DNA from: Azonexus sp.
GTDB lineage: Bacteria; Pseudomonadota; Gammaproteobacteria; Burkholderiales; Rhodocyclaceae
Length of the DNA stretch: 64,000 bases
Assembly (NCBI GenBank): GCA_017983615.1
Contig: JAGOBB010000001.1
Span: forward strand, 620,001 to 684,000
Direction of reading: 5' to 3'
Part shown: piece by piece, positions 21,614 to 30,293 of the stretch
How the letters are laid out: each line of letters starts with the position of its first letter
How positions within the stretch are numbered: the first letter of the stretch is position 1
Notes under the pieces: model-generated
What the model was told of the DNA's origin: nothing
Databases searched by the model: none
The model's input: only the letters and a program-made list of their open reading frames with translations
Program-made: the position numbers and the translations under genes

Positions 21614-22942
21614 ATGGATTTCCACGACCAACTGACGCTGAGCCTGCAGCGCAATCGCATCACCCGTCGCCAGATGCTCTGGCTGCTCGGCGCTAGCGCG
21701 TTGTCCGGCTGCGCCAGCTCGCCGGTCGGCGGCGGCTCGATCCTGGTTGGCATGAGCGAGGAAGAAGAAAAGAAGGTCGACAGGGAAGTCGCGCCGCAGC
21801 AGTTCTCGCAGGATCTCGGCGCCGTGCAGGATGGTGAGGTTAACCGTTACCTCGGCGAAGTCGGCCAGCGCCTCGATGCCAAGGTGCACCGGCCGCAGAT
21901 GCCCTATTCCTACCGCGTGCTCAACGCCAATTACGTCAACGCCTACACCTTCCCCGGCGGGGCGATGGGCGTAACGCGCGGCATCCTGGTCGAACTCGAC
22001 AACGAGGCCGAACTGGCCGCCCTGCTCGGCCACGAACTGGGTCATGTCAATGCCCGCCATACCGCCCAGCGCCAGGGCCAGGCGATGGTCGCCCAGGTCG
22101 CGATCGGCGGTGCCGGCGTCATCGGCTCGGCGTTCGGCCTCGGCGGCCTGGCCGATATCGGCAGCCAGCTCGGCGCCAGCGTGCTGCTCTCCAGCTACTC
22201 CCGCGACAACGAACGCGAGGCCGACGCGCTCGGTCAGGAATACATGGTCCGCGCAGGCTATCCGGCCAGCGGCATGGTTGGCCTGCAGCAACTGCTGGTC
22301 GATCAGGAAAAGGCCTCGCCGGGCATGGTGCAGACCATGTTCTCGACCCATCCGATGAGCCGCGAACGGCGCGACACGGCTCGCCAGCTGGCCGAAAGCA
22401 AGTACGCGGCAAGCAATGGCCGCGACCCGGGGCGCGAGCGCTTCATGGACAACACCGCCGCGCTACGCCGCATCAAGCCGACCATCGAGGCCTGCCAGAA
22501 GGGTGAAGTGGCGTTGGCCGGCAAGGAATACGCCAAGGCCGAAGAACGTTTCCGCTCGGCGCTCAAGGCTACTCCGCGCGACTACGCGGCCAACCTGCTG
22601 ATGGCCAAGTGCCTGGCGGTGCAGGACAAGGGGGCGCAGGCGCTGGAATACGCCCGGACGGCGACGACGATCTATCCGCAGGAAGCACAGGCCCACAAGC
22701 TGGTCGGTGTGCTTCACCTGGCCCAGGGCGAGCCGGCGGCGGCCTACGAGCAGCTTGGCCAGTACGACCGCCTGCTGCCTGGCGATGCCGGCGTCACCTT
22801 CCTCAAGGGGCTTTCGCTCGAAGGCATGGGCCGGCGCCCGGAAGCAGCCAGCCACTACCAGACCTATCTGAAGCGGTCGCAGAAGGGCAAGGCGGCCGAG
22901 CACGCCTACAGCCGTCTGCAGGCCTGGGGTTACCTGAAGTAA
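21614..22942 (+). CDS. M48 family metalloprotease lipoprotein with TPR repeats (BepA-like)
   Basis: A 442-residue protein. The N-terminus has a twin-arginine-like signal (ITRRQMLWLL) followed by the lipobox LSGC, so it is probably a Tat-exported lipoprotein. The zinc protease site is HELGHVNARH, with the third ligand in READALGQEYM. The C-terminal 150 residues are TPR-like helices (about 300-435). BepA-type proteases degrade or help assemble outer-membrane proteins such as LptD; a quality-control role here is inferred from domain order. It starts 78 bases after copy 6 of the element and ends just before copy 7. Confidence 0.92.
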   Translation: MDFHDQLTLSLQRNRITRRQMLWLLGASALSGCASSPVGGGSILVGMSEEEEKKVDREVAPQQFSQDLGAVQDGEVNRYLGEVGQRLDAKVHRPQMPYSYRVLNANYVNAYTFPGGAMGVTRGILVELDNEAELAALLGHELGHVNARHTAQRQGQAMVAQVAIGGAGVIGSAFGLGGLADIGSQLGASVLLSSYSRDNEREADALGQEYMVRAGYPASGMVGLQQLLVDQEKASPGMVQTMFSTHPMSRERRDTARQLAESKYAASNGRDPGRERFMDNTAALRRIKPTIEACQKGEVALAGKEYAKAEERFRSALKATPRDYAANLLMAKCLAVQDKGAQALEYARTATTIYPQEAQAHKLVGVLHLAQGEPAAAYEQLGQYDRLLPGDAGVTFLKGLSLEGMGRRPEAASHYQTYLKRSQKGKAAEHAYSRLQAWGYLK

Positions 22943-22945
22943 TTC

Positions 22946-22983
22946 TGGTTTTGGCCATTTTTTGGCGGCGACCGTAGCATTTT
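22946..22983 (+). repeat. T-tract/GACCGTAGCATT element, copy 7
   Basis: TGGTTTT, GGCCA, T6, GGCGG and core CGACCGTAGCATTT at 22969-22982. It begins four bases after the stop of the M48 protease gene. GCCA and TGGC flank the inner T-tract. Confidence 0.9.
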
Positions 22984-23051
22984 TGGGTCGGGGCTTGCCG
23001 GAAGCCCCCGGGTGACCGAAGATAAGCGGATTCACCGACCTGTGACCGATC

Positions 23052-23552
23052 ATGCGAATCCTCCTCCTTGCGATGGCCTGCCTGAGCTTTTCGGCCCAGG
23101 CTGTCGAACCCGCCCTGCGTCCTTCCGCACAACTGCTGTTCAAACAGCCGGAATTGCTCCGCCCCGGTAGTTGCGTCCGCTACGAAGAAGGTGGCGCCGG
23201 CTGGGTGGCGACCGATCCGGTCTATTACCTGAAGGGCGAAGTACTCGCCAGCGAAGTGCAGACGCGCCATCTCGGCAAGTGCCCGCTCGTGCCCGGCAAG
23301 AATATCGAGCAATACACGCGCGAGGAATTCAACCGCCACGCCCGGGCCTTCCCCTGCGTCAGCGAGACGGCGGCCGAGCGCGACGAACAGATCGGCATCG
23401 TCCGCCTGCGCGTTACCGACTGGGAGTCGCCGCATGCCATCCGGGCCGCCAATGCCGGCCGCCTCTACCGCGGCATGTTCATTGACCGCAAGCTGGAAAA
23501 GGGCATGGAAATCGAACTCGAAGCCGACCTGCTCGCCGTCTGCGAACGCTGA
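23052..23552 (+). CDS. Secreted protein of unknown function
   Basis: A 166-residue protein with a clear signal peptide (MRILLLAMACLSFSAQA, cut before VEP). The mature part has three or four cysteines (GSCVRYEE, GKCPLVP, PCVSE, VCER) that could form disulfides in the periplasm. No known motif is visible. It follows the M48 protease by 109 bases. I do not recognise it. Confidence 0.75.
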   Translation: MRILLLAMACLSFSAQAVEPALRPSAQLLFKQPELLRPGSCVRYEEGGAGWVATDPVYYLKGEVLASEVQTRHLGKCPLVPGKNIEQYTREEFNRHARAFPCVSETAAERDEQIGIVRLRVTDWESPHAIRAANAGRLYRGMFIDRKLEKGMEIELEADLLAVCER

Positions 23553-23665
23553 CCGGAGGCGGGCGACGCATTCGCTACCCGAAATTCGCCGACTACGGCG
23601 ATGCCGAAGCTTTTCGCCAGGGGCTGGAACGTCAGCGCAAGCAGTATGAAGACGTTCGCGATTGA
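23550..23665 (+). other. Possible short coding remnant or leaderless small ORF
   Basis: An open stretch in another frame, RRIRYPKFADYGDAEAF then a charged helix ending KQYEDVRD and TGA at 23663-23665, has coding-like composition. It has no ATG, GTG or TTG; the only candidate is an ATT at 23570 spaced after GGAGG. It may be a small protein, or a remnant of a longer C-terminus. Weakly supported. Confidence 0.25.
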
Positions 23666-23729
23666 CGGCTTTCTCCCACTGTGGATTCCCACAATTGGGC
23701 TCGTTCGACCAGGCTCCTAGAATGGGGCC

Positions 23730-24635
23730 ATGAACACAGCCCTGCTGCTGCTCCCCGATTTCGCACTGATCCTGCTCGGCACGGCCATCCGGCGCTGGAT
23801 GCATCTGGGCGACCATTTCTGGAGCGGTGTCGAGAAACTGGTTTATTTCATCCTCTTTCCGGCCCTGCTGATCAACGCCATCGTCAAGACCCGGCTCGAT
23901 CTCGGCGCCGCGCTGCCGCTGCTCGCCACGGCCTTCGCTGCGATGGCCGGCGGCATGCTGCTCGGCATCGTTCCGCGCTGGTTCAGCCGGCTGCCGGCGC
24001 TGACTTACGCTTCGATGTTCCAGTGCGCCTACCGTTTCAACTCCTACATCGCGCTGGCCGTCGCCGGCATGCTGTTCGGCGCGCCGGGCATTGCGACGAT
24101 GGGGCTGATCGTCGGCGCCGCCGTGCCGCTGGCCAATCTGGTTTCAGTCTGGGTGCTGGCCCGTCATGGCGAAGTCGGCCTGTGGCGCGAGGTGGCGCGC
24201 AATCCGCTGATCTGGGGGACGGCCACCGGCTTCCTGCTCAATCTCGCCGGCTTCGTGCCACCGGCGCCGCTGCAGGCCTTTCTTGGCCGGCTGGCCGATG
24301 CCTCCATTGCCCTCGGCCTGATTACCGTTGGTGCTGCGTTGCGGCTGGAAAGCACGCCCGGCGTGCGCGGCTTCTCGGTCTGGCTGGTGGCGGTAAAACT
24401 GCTCGCCCTCCCGCTGGTGGCGATCGTGGTCGGGTCGCAGCTCGGCCTGACTGGCCTCAACTATCAGGTCGTCGTGCTCTTCGCAGCGCTGCCGACGGCT
24501 TCGTCGGCCTACATCCTGGCCATGCGCATGGGCGGTGATGGCCGCAGTGTCGCCTGGCTGATTTCGGCGACCACGCTGGGGTCGATGCTCACGCTGCCGC
24601 TGTGGGCAGCGTGGCTGGCCTATGAGAGCCTGTGA
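23730..24635 (+). CDS. AEC family transporter (auxin-efflux-carrier type)
   Basis: A 301-residue inner-membrane protein with roughly eight to ten hydrophobic segments arranged as two similar halves. KLVYFILFPALLINAI near residue 37 matches the N-terminal family signature of AEC carriers, which move organic acids or related anions. No substrate can be assigned. The gene lies between the secreted unknown and a convergent phaM; its last codons overlap the left arm of a long palindrome. Confidence 0.88.
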   Translation: MNTALLLLPDFALILLGTAIRRWMHLGDHFWSGVEKLVYFILFPALLINAIVKTRLDLGAALPLLATAFAAMAGGMLLGIVPRWFSRLPALTYASMFQCAYRFNSYIALAVAGMLFGAPGIATMGLIVGAAVPLANLVSVWVLARHGEVGLWREVARNPLIWGTATGFLLNLAGFVPPAPLQAFLGRLADASIALGLITVGAALRLESTPGVRGFSVWLVAVKLLALPLVAIVVGSQLGLTGLNYQVVVLFAALPTASSAYILAMRMGGDGRSVAWLISATTLGSMLTLPLWAAWLAYESL

Positions 24636-24784
24636 AATTCTTGTTCACACCCGCTCATCGCGCCCAGGCGAACCCGCTCGGCGTTGCAAATGCTCGCCAT
24701 AGTTGGGCTATGGCTGTGCTTTGCACCTTGATCGTGCACGCCTGAACACGTTGCTCGGGCGCGCCCAAAAAATTCACAGGCTCT
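24625..24784. repeat. Long imperfect palindrome between convergent genes
   Basis: Outer arms AGAGCCTGTGAAATT (24625-24639) and AATTCACAGGCTCT (24771-24784) are inverted with one extra A. Inner arms include CAGGCG (24665-24670) with CGCCTG (24739-24744), and the centre is a hairpin GCCATAG-TTGGG-CTATGGC (24696-24714) within GCAAA/TTTGC arms. The whole 160 bp can fold into one branched structure and covers the stop of the AEC gene. Confidence 0.8.
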
Positions 24785-24786
24785 GA

Positions 24787-25257
24787 CTACTTCTTGGCGG
24801 CCGGTCGCTTGGCTTTCGGCTTGGTGGCTGCCGTTTCCTCACCAGCTGCTTGGGCCACCGCTTCGACGTTGTGCTGCATCTGTTCGCGCATCTGCTGCAT
24901 CATCTGCCACGGCCACATCGCGGCTTCTGACAAGGCGGGATTGGCGGCCGGATCGGCGACCGGCGGTGCCTCGGGGGCGGCTTCCGGGGTCATCGACTTG
25001 GCGGCATCCTTGGCCATCTGACCCATCGCCTGCACGGCGCCAACCGTGGTGCGCTGCATCTCCAGTCCCTGGATGGTCATCTGCAGCATCGAGAGGTTCA
25101 TGCGCAGCCAGCCTTCGACCGCCTTCATGTCCTTGATGCGTTTGTCGAGTTCTTCCACATCGAATGTCGGTGCCACCATGCCGGGGAGGGAAAAACCCAT
25201 GTTGCCCCACATGCTGCGCATGAAATTCAGCGGATCGTGTACTTGTTCGTCGGCCAT
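24787..25257 (-). CDS. phaM: PhaM-type polyhydroxyalkanoate granule protein
   Basis: A 156-residue protein matching PhaM, which in Ralstonia/Cupriavidus binds PHA synthase and nucleoid DNA and so positions storage granules. The N-terminal region shows LNFMRSMWG and VAPTFDVEELDKRIKDMKAVEGWL. The C-terminus is Ala/Lys-rich (KPKAKRPAAKK), the DNA-binding type of tail. It is divergent from the LuxR-type regulator and convergent with the AEC gene. This implies that the organism makes PHA granules. Confidence 0.85.
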   Translation of the reverse strand: MADEQVHDPLNFMRSMWGNMGFSLPGMVAPTFDVEELDKRIKDMKAVEGWLRMNLSMLQMTIQGLEMQRTTVGAVQAMGQMAKDAAKSMTPEAAPEAPPVADPAANPALSEAAMWPWQMMQQMREQMQHNVEAVAQAAGEETAATKPKAKRPAAKK

Positions 25258-25345
25258 GTCGTCTTCCTCCGGTTGTATCGCATCATCTTAAACCAACTCG
25301 TAATGCAAAATGCTAAATTAGCGACCTGTCCGATGAGGGGTGCTT

Positions 25346-26011
25346 ATGCTGAAGTTGCTGGTTGTTGAAGATCACGCACTGGTTCGCGAAGGTCTGGTGC
25401 GGTTGCTGGGGCAGGTCGAAGCGGGCGTCGAAGTCCGCGAGAGTGCCGATTTCGAGTCGGCGCTGACCGTGCTCGACAACGAAGGTGAGTTCGATCTGGT
25501 GCTGCTCGATCTGGCCTTGCCGGGTATCGACGGCTTTGCCGGGCTGGATATCCTGCGCAAGCGCTATCCGTCGATGCCGGTTGCGGTTGTCTCCGCCTTT
25601 GACGACGGGCCGACGATGAAACGTGTCATGCACCTGGGCGCTTCCGGCTTCATCCCCAAGGCATTTTCCGGCGAGGCGCTACTCTTGGCCGTGCGCGAGG
25701 TGCTGGCCGGCAACATATTCCAGCCCGGCAGTCAGGCTGGGGCGCGGCTCGACGATGCGACACCGGTGCCGCCGGTATCCCGGGCCGGAGTACGTCCCGA
25801 CGAGATCGGCCTGACCGATCGCCAGGCACAGGTGCTGGCCTTGATGGTACGCGGCCTGTCGAATCGCGACATCGCCGAGCAGCTCGGGCTGTCCGAAGGC
25901 ACGGTTAAGATCCACGCAACGGCAGTGTTCAAGACGCTGGGCGTTAACAGCAGGACCCAGGCGCTGGTAGCCGTCGCCCGTTACGGGGTGGACTTCGAAA
26001 GCGTTTTTTGA
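25346..26011 (+). CDS. NarL/FixJ family response regulator
   Basis: A 221-residue regulator. The receiver has the acidic pair in VVEDHALVREG, the phospho-acceptor in LLDLALPGIDG and the lysine in GFIPKAF. The C-terminal LuxR-type helix-turn-helix is LTDRQAQVLALMVRGLSNRDIAEQLGLSE (given here as positions about 150-178). The ATG at 25346 has GAGGGG at the right distance; a GTG two codons upstream does not. Its 3' end overlaps the convergent sensor kinase gene by 31 bases, and the kinase is the obvious candidate partner. Confidence 0.92.
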   Translation: MLKLLVVEDHALVREGLVRLLGQVEAGVEVRESADFESALTVLDNEGEFDLVLLDLALPGIDGFAGLDILRKRYPSMPVAVVSAFDDGPTMKRVMHLGASGFIPKAFSGEALLLAVREVLAGNIFQPGSQAGARLDDATPVPPVSRAGVRPDEIGLTDRQAQVLALMVRGLSNRDIAEQLGLSEGTVKIHATAVFKTLGVNSRTQALVAVARYGVDFESVF

Positions 26012-28074
26012 AGCTGGTTGATCAGCGCCCGTAGCTTGGCCGGGCGAACCGGTGCCGGCAGGGCGTGTGCACCGGCTGGCAGCTTCCGGTCGGGGTCACG
26101 CACGAGTACGATCAGCGGGGTGCCGGGCGCCAGTTCGGCACTGACCGAGGCGGCCAATTCCGCATCGGTGATCAGCAGCGCATGGTCGGGCGGACGCTCG
26201 GCTTCGGCGCCATCTTCGCCGGTGACGACGTAGTTCCAGTCGCTGACCAGCTTGATGCAGGCCAGCAGATCTTCCGAGGTGCCGATGCAGTGCACCCTGC
26301 CGGCCGGTGGGGTTTCATGGCTGGCTGTCGCGTTTTGGGCGACCGGTTGACAACCGGTGACGCGCAACGAAAAGCCGGTTCCCACGCCCAATTGCGAACG
26401 TAGCGCGAGTTGAATGTCCAGTGCCCGAGCCAGGCGGTCAACGATCGACAGCCCCAGTCCCAGGCCCTTGGTTTGTTCGCGTGCGGTATTCCCGACTTGG
26501 TAAAACTCGGCGAAGATGGCCGCCTGATGTTCCGCCGCTATGCCGATACCGTTGTCCCTGACTTCGACGGCAACGTCCTTGCCGCGAGCTCGGGTAGCGA
26601 CCAGAACAGTTCCGCCGGATGGCGTGTAGCGCAGCGCGTTGGATACCAGGTTGGCGATGATCCGTTCGAGCATGACCGGGTCGGTTTCGACCCAGCGCGA
26701 CGTGGGGCGAAAGCGCAGCCGAATCTTGCGGTCGGCCGCGGCACGGCGGAATGACGCGGCCAGTCGATCCAGCATGGGTTGCAGCGGACAAGGCCGGATA
26801 TCTGGCTTGATGCCGGCGACGTCGAGGCGGGAAATGTCGAGCAGCGAATCGAGGAGTTCGCCAAGGACCGTGGTCGAGGTGGCTATCTGCTCGGCCAGGC
26901 GGGGCAATTCCTGGGACTTGCCATCGCGGACCTGGCGCTGCAGGTCGGTGGCAAACAACGACAGGGCATGCAGCGGCTGGCGCAAATCGTGGCTGGCGGC
27001 GGCGAGAAAACGGCTTTTGGCCTTGTTGGCCCGTTCGGCAGTGTCCTTTTGGCCGGCCAGTTCGAGCGTCGCAGCATGGATACGCTCTTCGAGGTGCTCG
27101 TGGCTGGCGGCAAGTTCGCTGGTCATGGTCGCCATTTCGCGCACCTGGCGCCGCACCAGCCAGGCGCCGACGAGCAGGACGAAGGTGACCAGCAGACCGA
27201 GTGTGCCCAGTTCGAACATCCGACTGCGCCAACTGGCGAGTAGCGTGGATTCGGGAATGGCGGTCAGGATGCGCAGATCACTGAAGCCGGGTATCGGCGA
27301 CACCGAAATGAGCAGGCCGTTGCCGCTGGCCAACCCGGCCTCGGGCATCTTGCCCTGCAACCGGCCATCGAATAGCGCCGTCGCCGCAACCGCACCGATG
27401 ATCGGCGACTGCCGGCTGAGATCGCTCGGTCGGCAGGAAGCAACGATCTCCCCCTTGGCGTTGGCAAGGACGGCTTCGAAATCGTCGGAGAGGCGGTTGG
27501 ACCAGCAGAAATCCTGAAGATAGTCAGGTTCGATGGCCGCAAAGACGGCGCCGGCAAATGAGCTGCCGTTGCCTGTTATGCGCCGGGCAATGGCATAGGT
27601 GTAGCGGCCGGAATTGCGCCCGATGTAGGGGCCAAAGGTGGCCGCGTCGGCGCCGCCTTCCAGGGCGAGGAAATAGGGCCGGTCACGGACGTTGATCTTG
27701 GGGGCCGGGAAATAGGTCGAGATGAAACGCTGGTTGCCAAGTCGGTCGAAGATGATCAGGTCGCGCAGTTGTGGCATCGCCCGCGAATGGCGCTGGGCAA
27801 TGTACTGCCAGCCACGCGATTCATCCCATTTGTCCCAGTCGCGCTGGTTCTGGCTGAGATCGGTCGAGGTTTCGCGCAGCAGTACGTCGAGCGCTTCGAA
27901 GGTGCGCGCCGTGTGTTCCGCCATCATGATACCGAAGTGCTGCAGGCGTCGCTCGCCGGCTTCCAGGTCGCGGTGCCGGGCGAGAGCAAGATCGACGAGA
28001 AAGACCAGCAGTATGGTCAGCGTACCGGCCAGGGCGACGATCAGTGCGAGGGTTTCGGGCTTTTTCTTCGGCAT
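25981..28074 (-). CDS. Membrane sensor histidine kinase with degenerate C-terminal receiver
   Basis: A 697-residue kinase. TM1 lies at about 10-33, a periplasmic double-Cache region at about 45-280, and TM2 at about 283-305. The histidine is in SHDLRQPLHALSLF (the HDLRQP type seen in NarL-linked hybrid kinases), and the ATPase ends in KGLGLGLSIVDRL. The final 100 residues resemble a receiver but lack the acidic pair at the start; only LLITDAEL could hold the acceptor aspartate. The receiver is therefore probably degenerate. The gene overlaps the tail of the convergent response regulator. Confidence 0.88.
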   Translation of the reverse strand: MPKKKPETLALIVALAGTLTILLVFLVDLALARHRDLEAGERRLQHFGIMMAEHTARTFEALDVLLRETSTDLSQNQRDWDKWDESRGWQYIAQRHSRAMPQLRDLIIFDRLGNQRFISTYFPAPKINVRDRPYFLALEGGADAATFGPYIGRNSGRYTYAIARRITGNGSSFAGAVFAAIEPDYLQDFCWSNRLSDDFEAVLANAKGEIVASCRPSDLSRQSPIIGAVAATALFDGRLQGKMPEAGLASGNGLLISVSPIPGFSDLRILTAIPESTLLASWRSRMFELGTLGLLVTFVLLVGAWLVRRQVREMATMTSELAASHEHLEERIHAATLELAGQKDTAERANKAKSRFLAAASHDLRQPLHALSLFATDLQRQVRDGKSQELPRLAEQIATSTTVLGELLDSLLDISRLDVAGIKPDIRPCPLQPMLDRLAASFRRAAADRKIRLRFRPTSRWVETDPVMLERIIANLVSNALRYTPSGGTVLVATRARGKDVAVEVRDNGIGIAAEHQAAIFAEFYQVGNTAREQTKGLGLGLSIVDRLARALDIQLALRSQLGVGTGFSLRVTGCQPVAQNATASHETPPAGRVHCIGTSEDLLACIKLVSDWNYVVTGEDGAEAERPPDHALLITDAELAASVSAELAPGTPLIVLVRDPDRKLPAGAHALPAPVRPAKLRALINQLQKTLSKSTP

Positions 28075-28080
28075 TCCTGC

Positions 28081-28830
28081 TCAGAGCTGGTAGCAGTAGA
28101 GCGGGCGCGGTGGTGTGCAATCGACTTCGATCACCTGATCGGGCGCGCGGCCGGGCACGGGGAAGCTGTTGCTGACGAAGAGGCTGCCCGGTTTCATTTC
28201 GGCGCTGACCTTCTCCCAGAGGCGAGCCATCGGCGCCGGAGAAAGGAAGGCATAGACGACGTCGTAGTCGCTTAGATGGGCCTGCCAGAGATCGTCCCAG
28301 CGCCAGCGGATGTTGGGGCGCCCGCGGCTGAGCAGAAAGCCGGCCAACCAGGTCAGCGGTGCATTTTCGTAGCCGGTGAAATGACTGTCCGGCAACTGGT
28401 CGGCCAGCGGCACCGTGGTGCTGCCGACACCGGCGCCGAGATCAAGGAAATGGGTTGGGCCGCGCCCGGCCAGCAAGGTGGCGAGAGCGACAACCGTTTG
28501 CTTGTTCGACAGGTAGAGCGGCACCTGTCCGGTGAGAGCGCCGCGATAGACCAGCAGCAACAGGATGGCGGCGAGCAGGAACCAGCCGGGATCGATGGCC
28601 AGGGTGTGGGTGAACCAGACCAGCGGCATGAAGGCGGCGTGAATGATGCGCCACCACCAGGGCTGGCGCGACAGGATGGCGAAGAGCAGGGCGGCGGCGC
28701 CGATGGCCAGGCTGGTTTCCCGCCAGGGCATGGATTCGGCCTGGAAGCCATAGTAGGGCCAGGCGATCGACAGGACGAGAATGACAGCGGCGCCTTGCAG
28801 GGCGAGCTGACGGATCGGGGGTGTAGACAT
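28081..28830 (-). CDS. Membrane-anchored class I SAM-dependent methyltransferase
   Basis: A 249-residue protein. The first 100 residues hold about three hydrophobic segments (AAVILVLSIAWPYYGF, SLAIGAAALLFAIL, GWFLLAAILLLLVY). The second half is a Rossmann methyltransferase with motif I FLDLGAGVGSTTVPLA near residue 128 and YENAPL as motif II. The substrate is unknown. Its stop lies seven bases from the downstream sensor kinase start, so the two are likely co-transcribed. It may act on a membrane or envelope substrate, by inference from the anchor. Confidence 0.82.
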   Translation of the reverse strand: MSTPPIRQLALQGAAVILVLSIAWPYYGFQAESMPWRETSLAIGAAALLFAILSRQPWWWRIIHAAFMPLVWFTHTLAIDPGWFLLAAILLLLVYRGALTGQVPLYLSNKQTVVALATLLAGRGPTHFLDLGAGVGSTTVPLADQLPDSHFTGYENAPLTWLAGFLLSRGRPNIRWRWDDLWQAHLSDYDVVYAFLSPAPMARLWEKVSAEMKPGSLFVSNSFPVPGRAPDQVIEVDCTPPRPLYCYQL

Positions 28831-28873
28831 CCCGCGATTCTATGTCATCGACGCCATTCCTGCCCTTTCGGGA

Positions 28874-30175
28874 CTAGGGGAGGAAGCGGGTGGCCTGGTC
28901 GAGGTCGCTGTGGGTGTGGCCTTCGTAGAGCGCAGTGACGAACTTGCGCCAGACGAGGTCGGGCTCGCCGATGCGGAAGCCGCAGTAATGCTCGTCGTTG
29001 ACGTCGGTTTCCTGGACGGCCTGCACGGTCAGTCGGGAGACTTCGTTGAGGCCAAGCTGAACGGTGGCGTTAAGCCACACATCGGCGGGGATCTGGCGGG
29101 CGATCCGGGCCCTGAAGCCATAGCGGGAGACTTCGTTGACCTCAATGGTGATGTTTTTTTCGCCTTCGGCTGCCGCATTGCTGAGGCTGGCCGGGCATTT
29201 GACCGAAAAGCGGCGATGCTGGCGAATCTGTCGCGCCACGCCCTGGTCGGGCAGCGCGGGCAGTATCTTTTGGTATTCCGGCAGGTCGTAAATCAGGTGG
29301 AGCAGGGCCTTCTTGCGATCGCTCAGTTCGGCGAAGACGTTTGTTTTCTTGTTGAAGAAATAGTCGATCAGGTCGGGTGTCAGTACCGGATCGTTGGTCG
29401 TGAAGAAGCGACGGTGCGGAATCTGGATATTGGCGAGCTTGGTTTCGATGAAGTAATGGTGCAGGTTACGGTGCTGTGCCTTGCCGGCGTAGGCCCGACG
29501 CATCGTTTCGGGGGCGTATTTGAGATCCAGCGTCGCACCGACAGCCGGCGCGCCGTTCACGAAATCGTAGTTCTCGACGACATTCGCCGTCAGCCGCTTG
29601 AAGAAGAGCAGCGACTCGTACATCTCGATATGGCGCGGATTGACCGCGATGACGAGGTGGCGAGTGTCGAAGAAGGTCGTGCAGTACTCGTACATGAACT
29701 TCATTAGCGGGAACAGGATGGTCCCGCCGGTCCGCCGGAAGCGCGGATGCACGGCCAGGGCCGATACCTCGGCGATATTGCCTTCCTTCTCGCGGACGCC
29801 GGTCAGGTCGAAAATGCGCTGCAACGGAAAACCGATGGCGCTTTCGCGGATCAGCGACAGGGTGCCGACCACCTGGTCGTCGAACTTGGCGCACAGGGTC
29901 GTTGTTGTCGGCAGGGCGTGATAGATCGTGACGCGCATGCCGGAAGGGTCGGGGGTCATGAATCCGCTGCTGACATAGGCGTCGTGCAGCAGCTTGAAAC
30001 AGGCCTCCAGCTCCTCTTTCGTTTCGGCGATCTTCAGGACCAGGCGCTTGTTGGGATCCGGATCGCAATCGACCAGCGAGCGGTAGACGTTATGCCGACT
30101 TTGCTGCGGCAGCATCGAGAACAGCTTGCGAGCAGTTTGGTTAACGAGAAACCGCAACTTGGCGAGTGCCGGCAT
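28874..30175 (-). CDS. FeeM-like N-acyl amino acid synthase domain fused to a PilZ domain
   Basis: A 433-residue protein. Residues about 45-250 have the GNAT/FeeM-like acyltransferase fold (LVLKIAETKEELEACFKLLHDAYV, then EVSALAVHPRFRR), related to acyl-homoserine lactone synthases. Residues about 318-420 look like a PilZ domain: RQIRQHRRFSV carries the arginine motif and NEVSRYGFRAR the small-residue motif that binds cyclic di-GMP. The fusion suggests that acylation is controlled by c-di-GMP; this is inferred. No lipid carrier gene is adjacent. It is divergent from the livJ-type gene. Confidence 0.82.
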   Translation of the reverse strand: MPALAKLRFLVNQTARKLFSMLPQQSRHNVYRSLVDCDPDPNKRLVLKIAETKEELEACFKLLHDAYVSSGFMTPDPSGMRVTIYHALPTTTTLCAKFDDQVVGTLSLIRESAIGFPLQRIFDLTGVREKEGNIAEVSALAVHPRFRRTGGTILFPLMKFMYEYCTTFFDTRHLVIAVNPRHIEMYESLLFFKRLTANVVENYDFVNGAPAVGATLDLKYAPETMRRAYAGKAQHRNLHHYFIETKLANIQIPHRRFFTTNDPVLTPDLIDYFFNKKTNVFAELSDRKKALLHLIYDLPEYQKILPALPDQGVARQIRQHRRFSVKCPASLSNAAAEGEKNITIEVNEVSRYGFRARIARQIPADVWLNATVQLGLNEVSRLTVQAVQETDVNDEHYCGFRIGEPDLVWRKFVTALYEGHTHSDLDQATRFLP

Positions 30176-30223
30176 CAGGCGTACTCAATGAAATATCTAT
30201 TCTTTGATCATAACACCTAATTA

Positions 30224-30252
30224 TTGACACGCAATCGGTGCCTCCGGACAAT
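30224..30252 (+). promoter_or_regulatory. Sigma70-type promoter of the liv operon
   Basis: TTGACA at 30224-30229 and GACAAT at 30247-30252 are exactly 17 bp apart, 42 bases upstream of the livJ-type start codon. Confidence 0.65.
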
Positions 30253-30293
30253 CGGGCAGTTGCTTTTTCCTTCAGAGTCCAGGAGAAATACCG

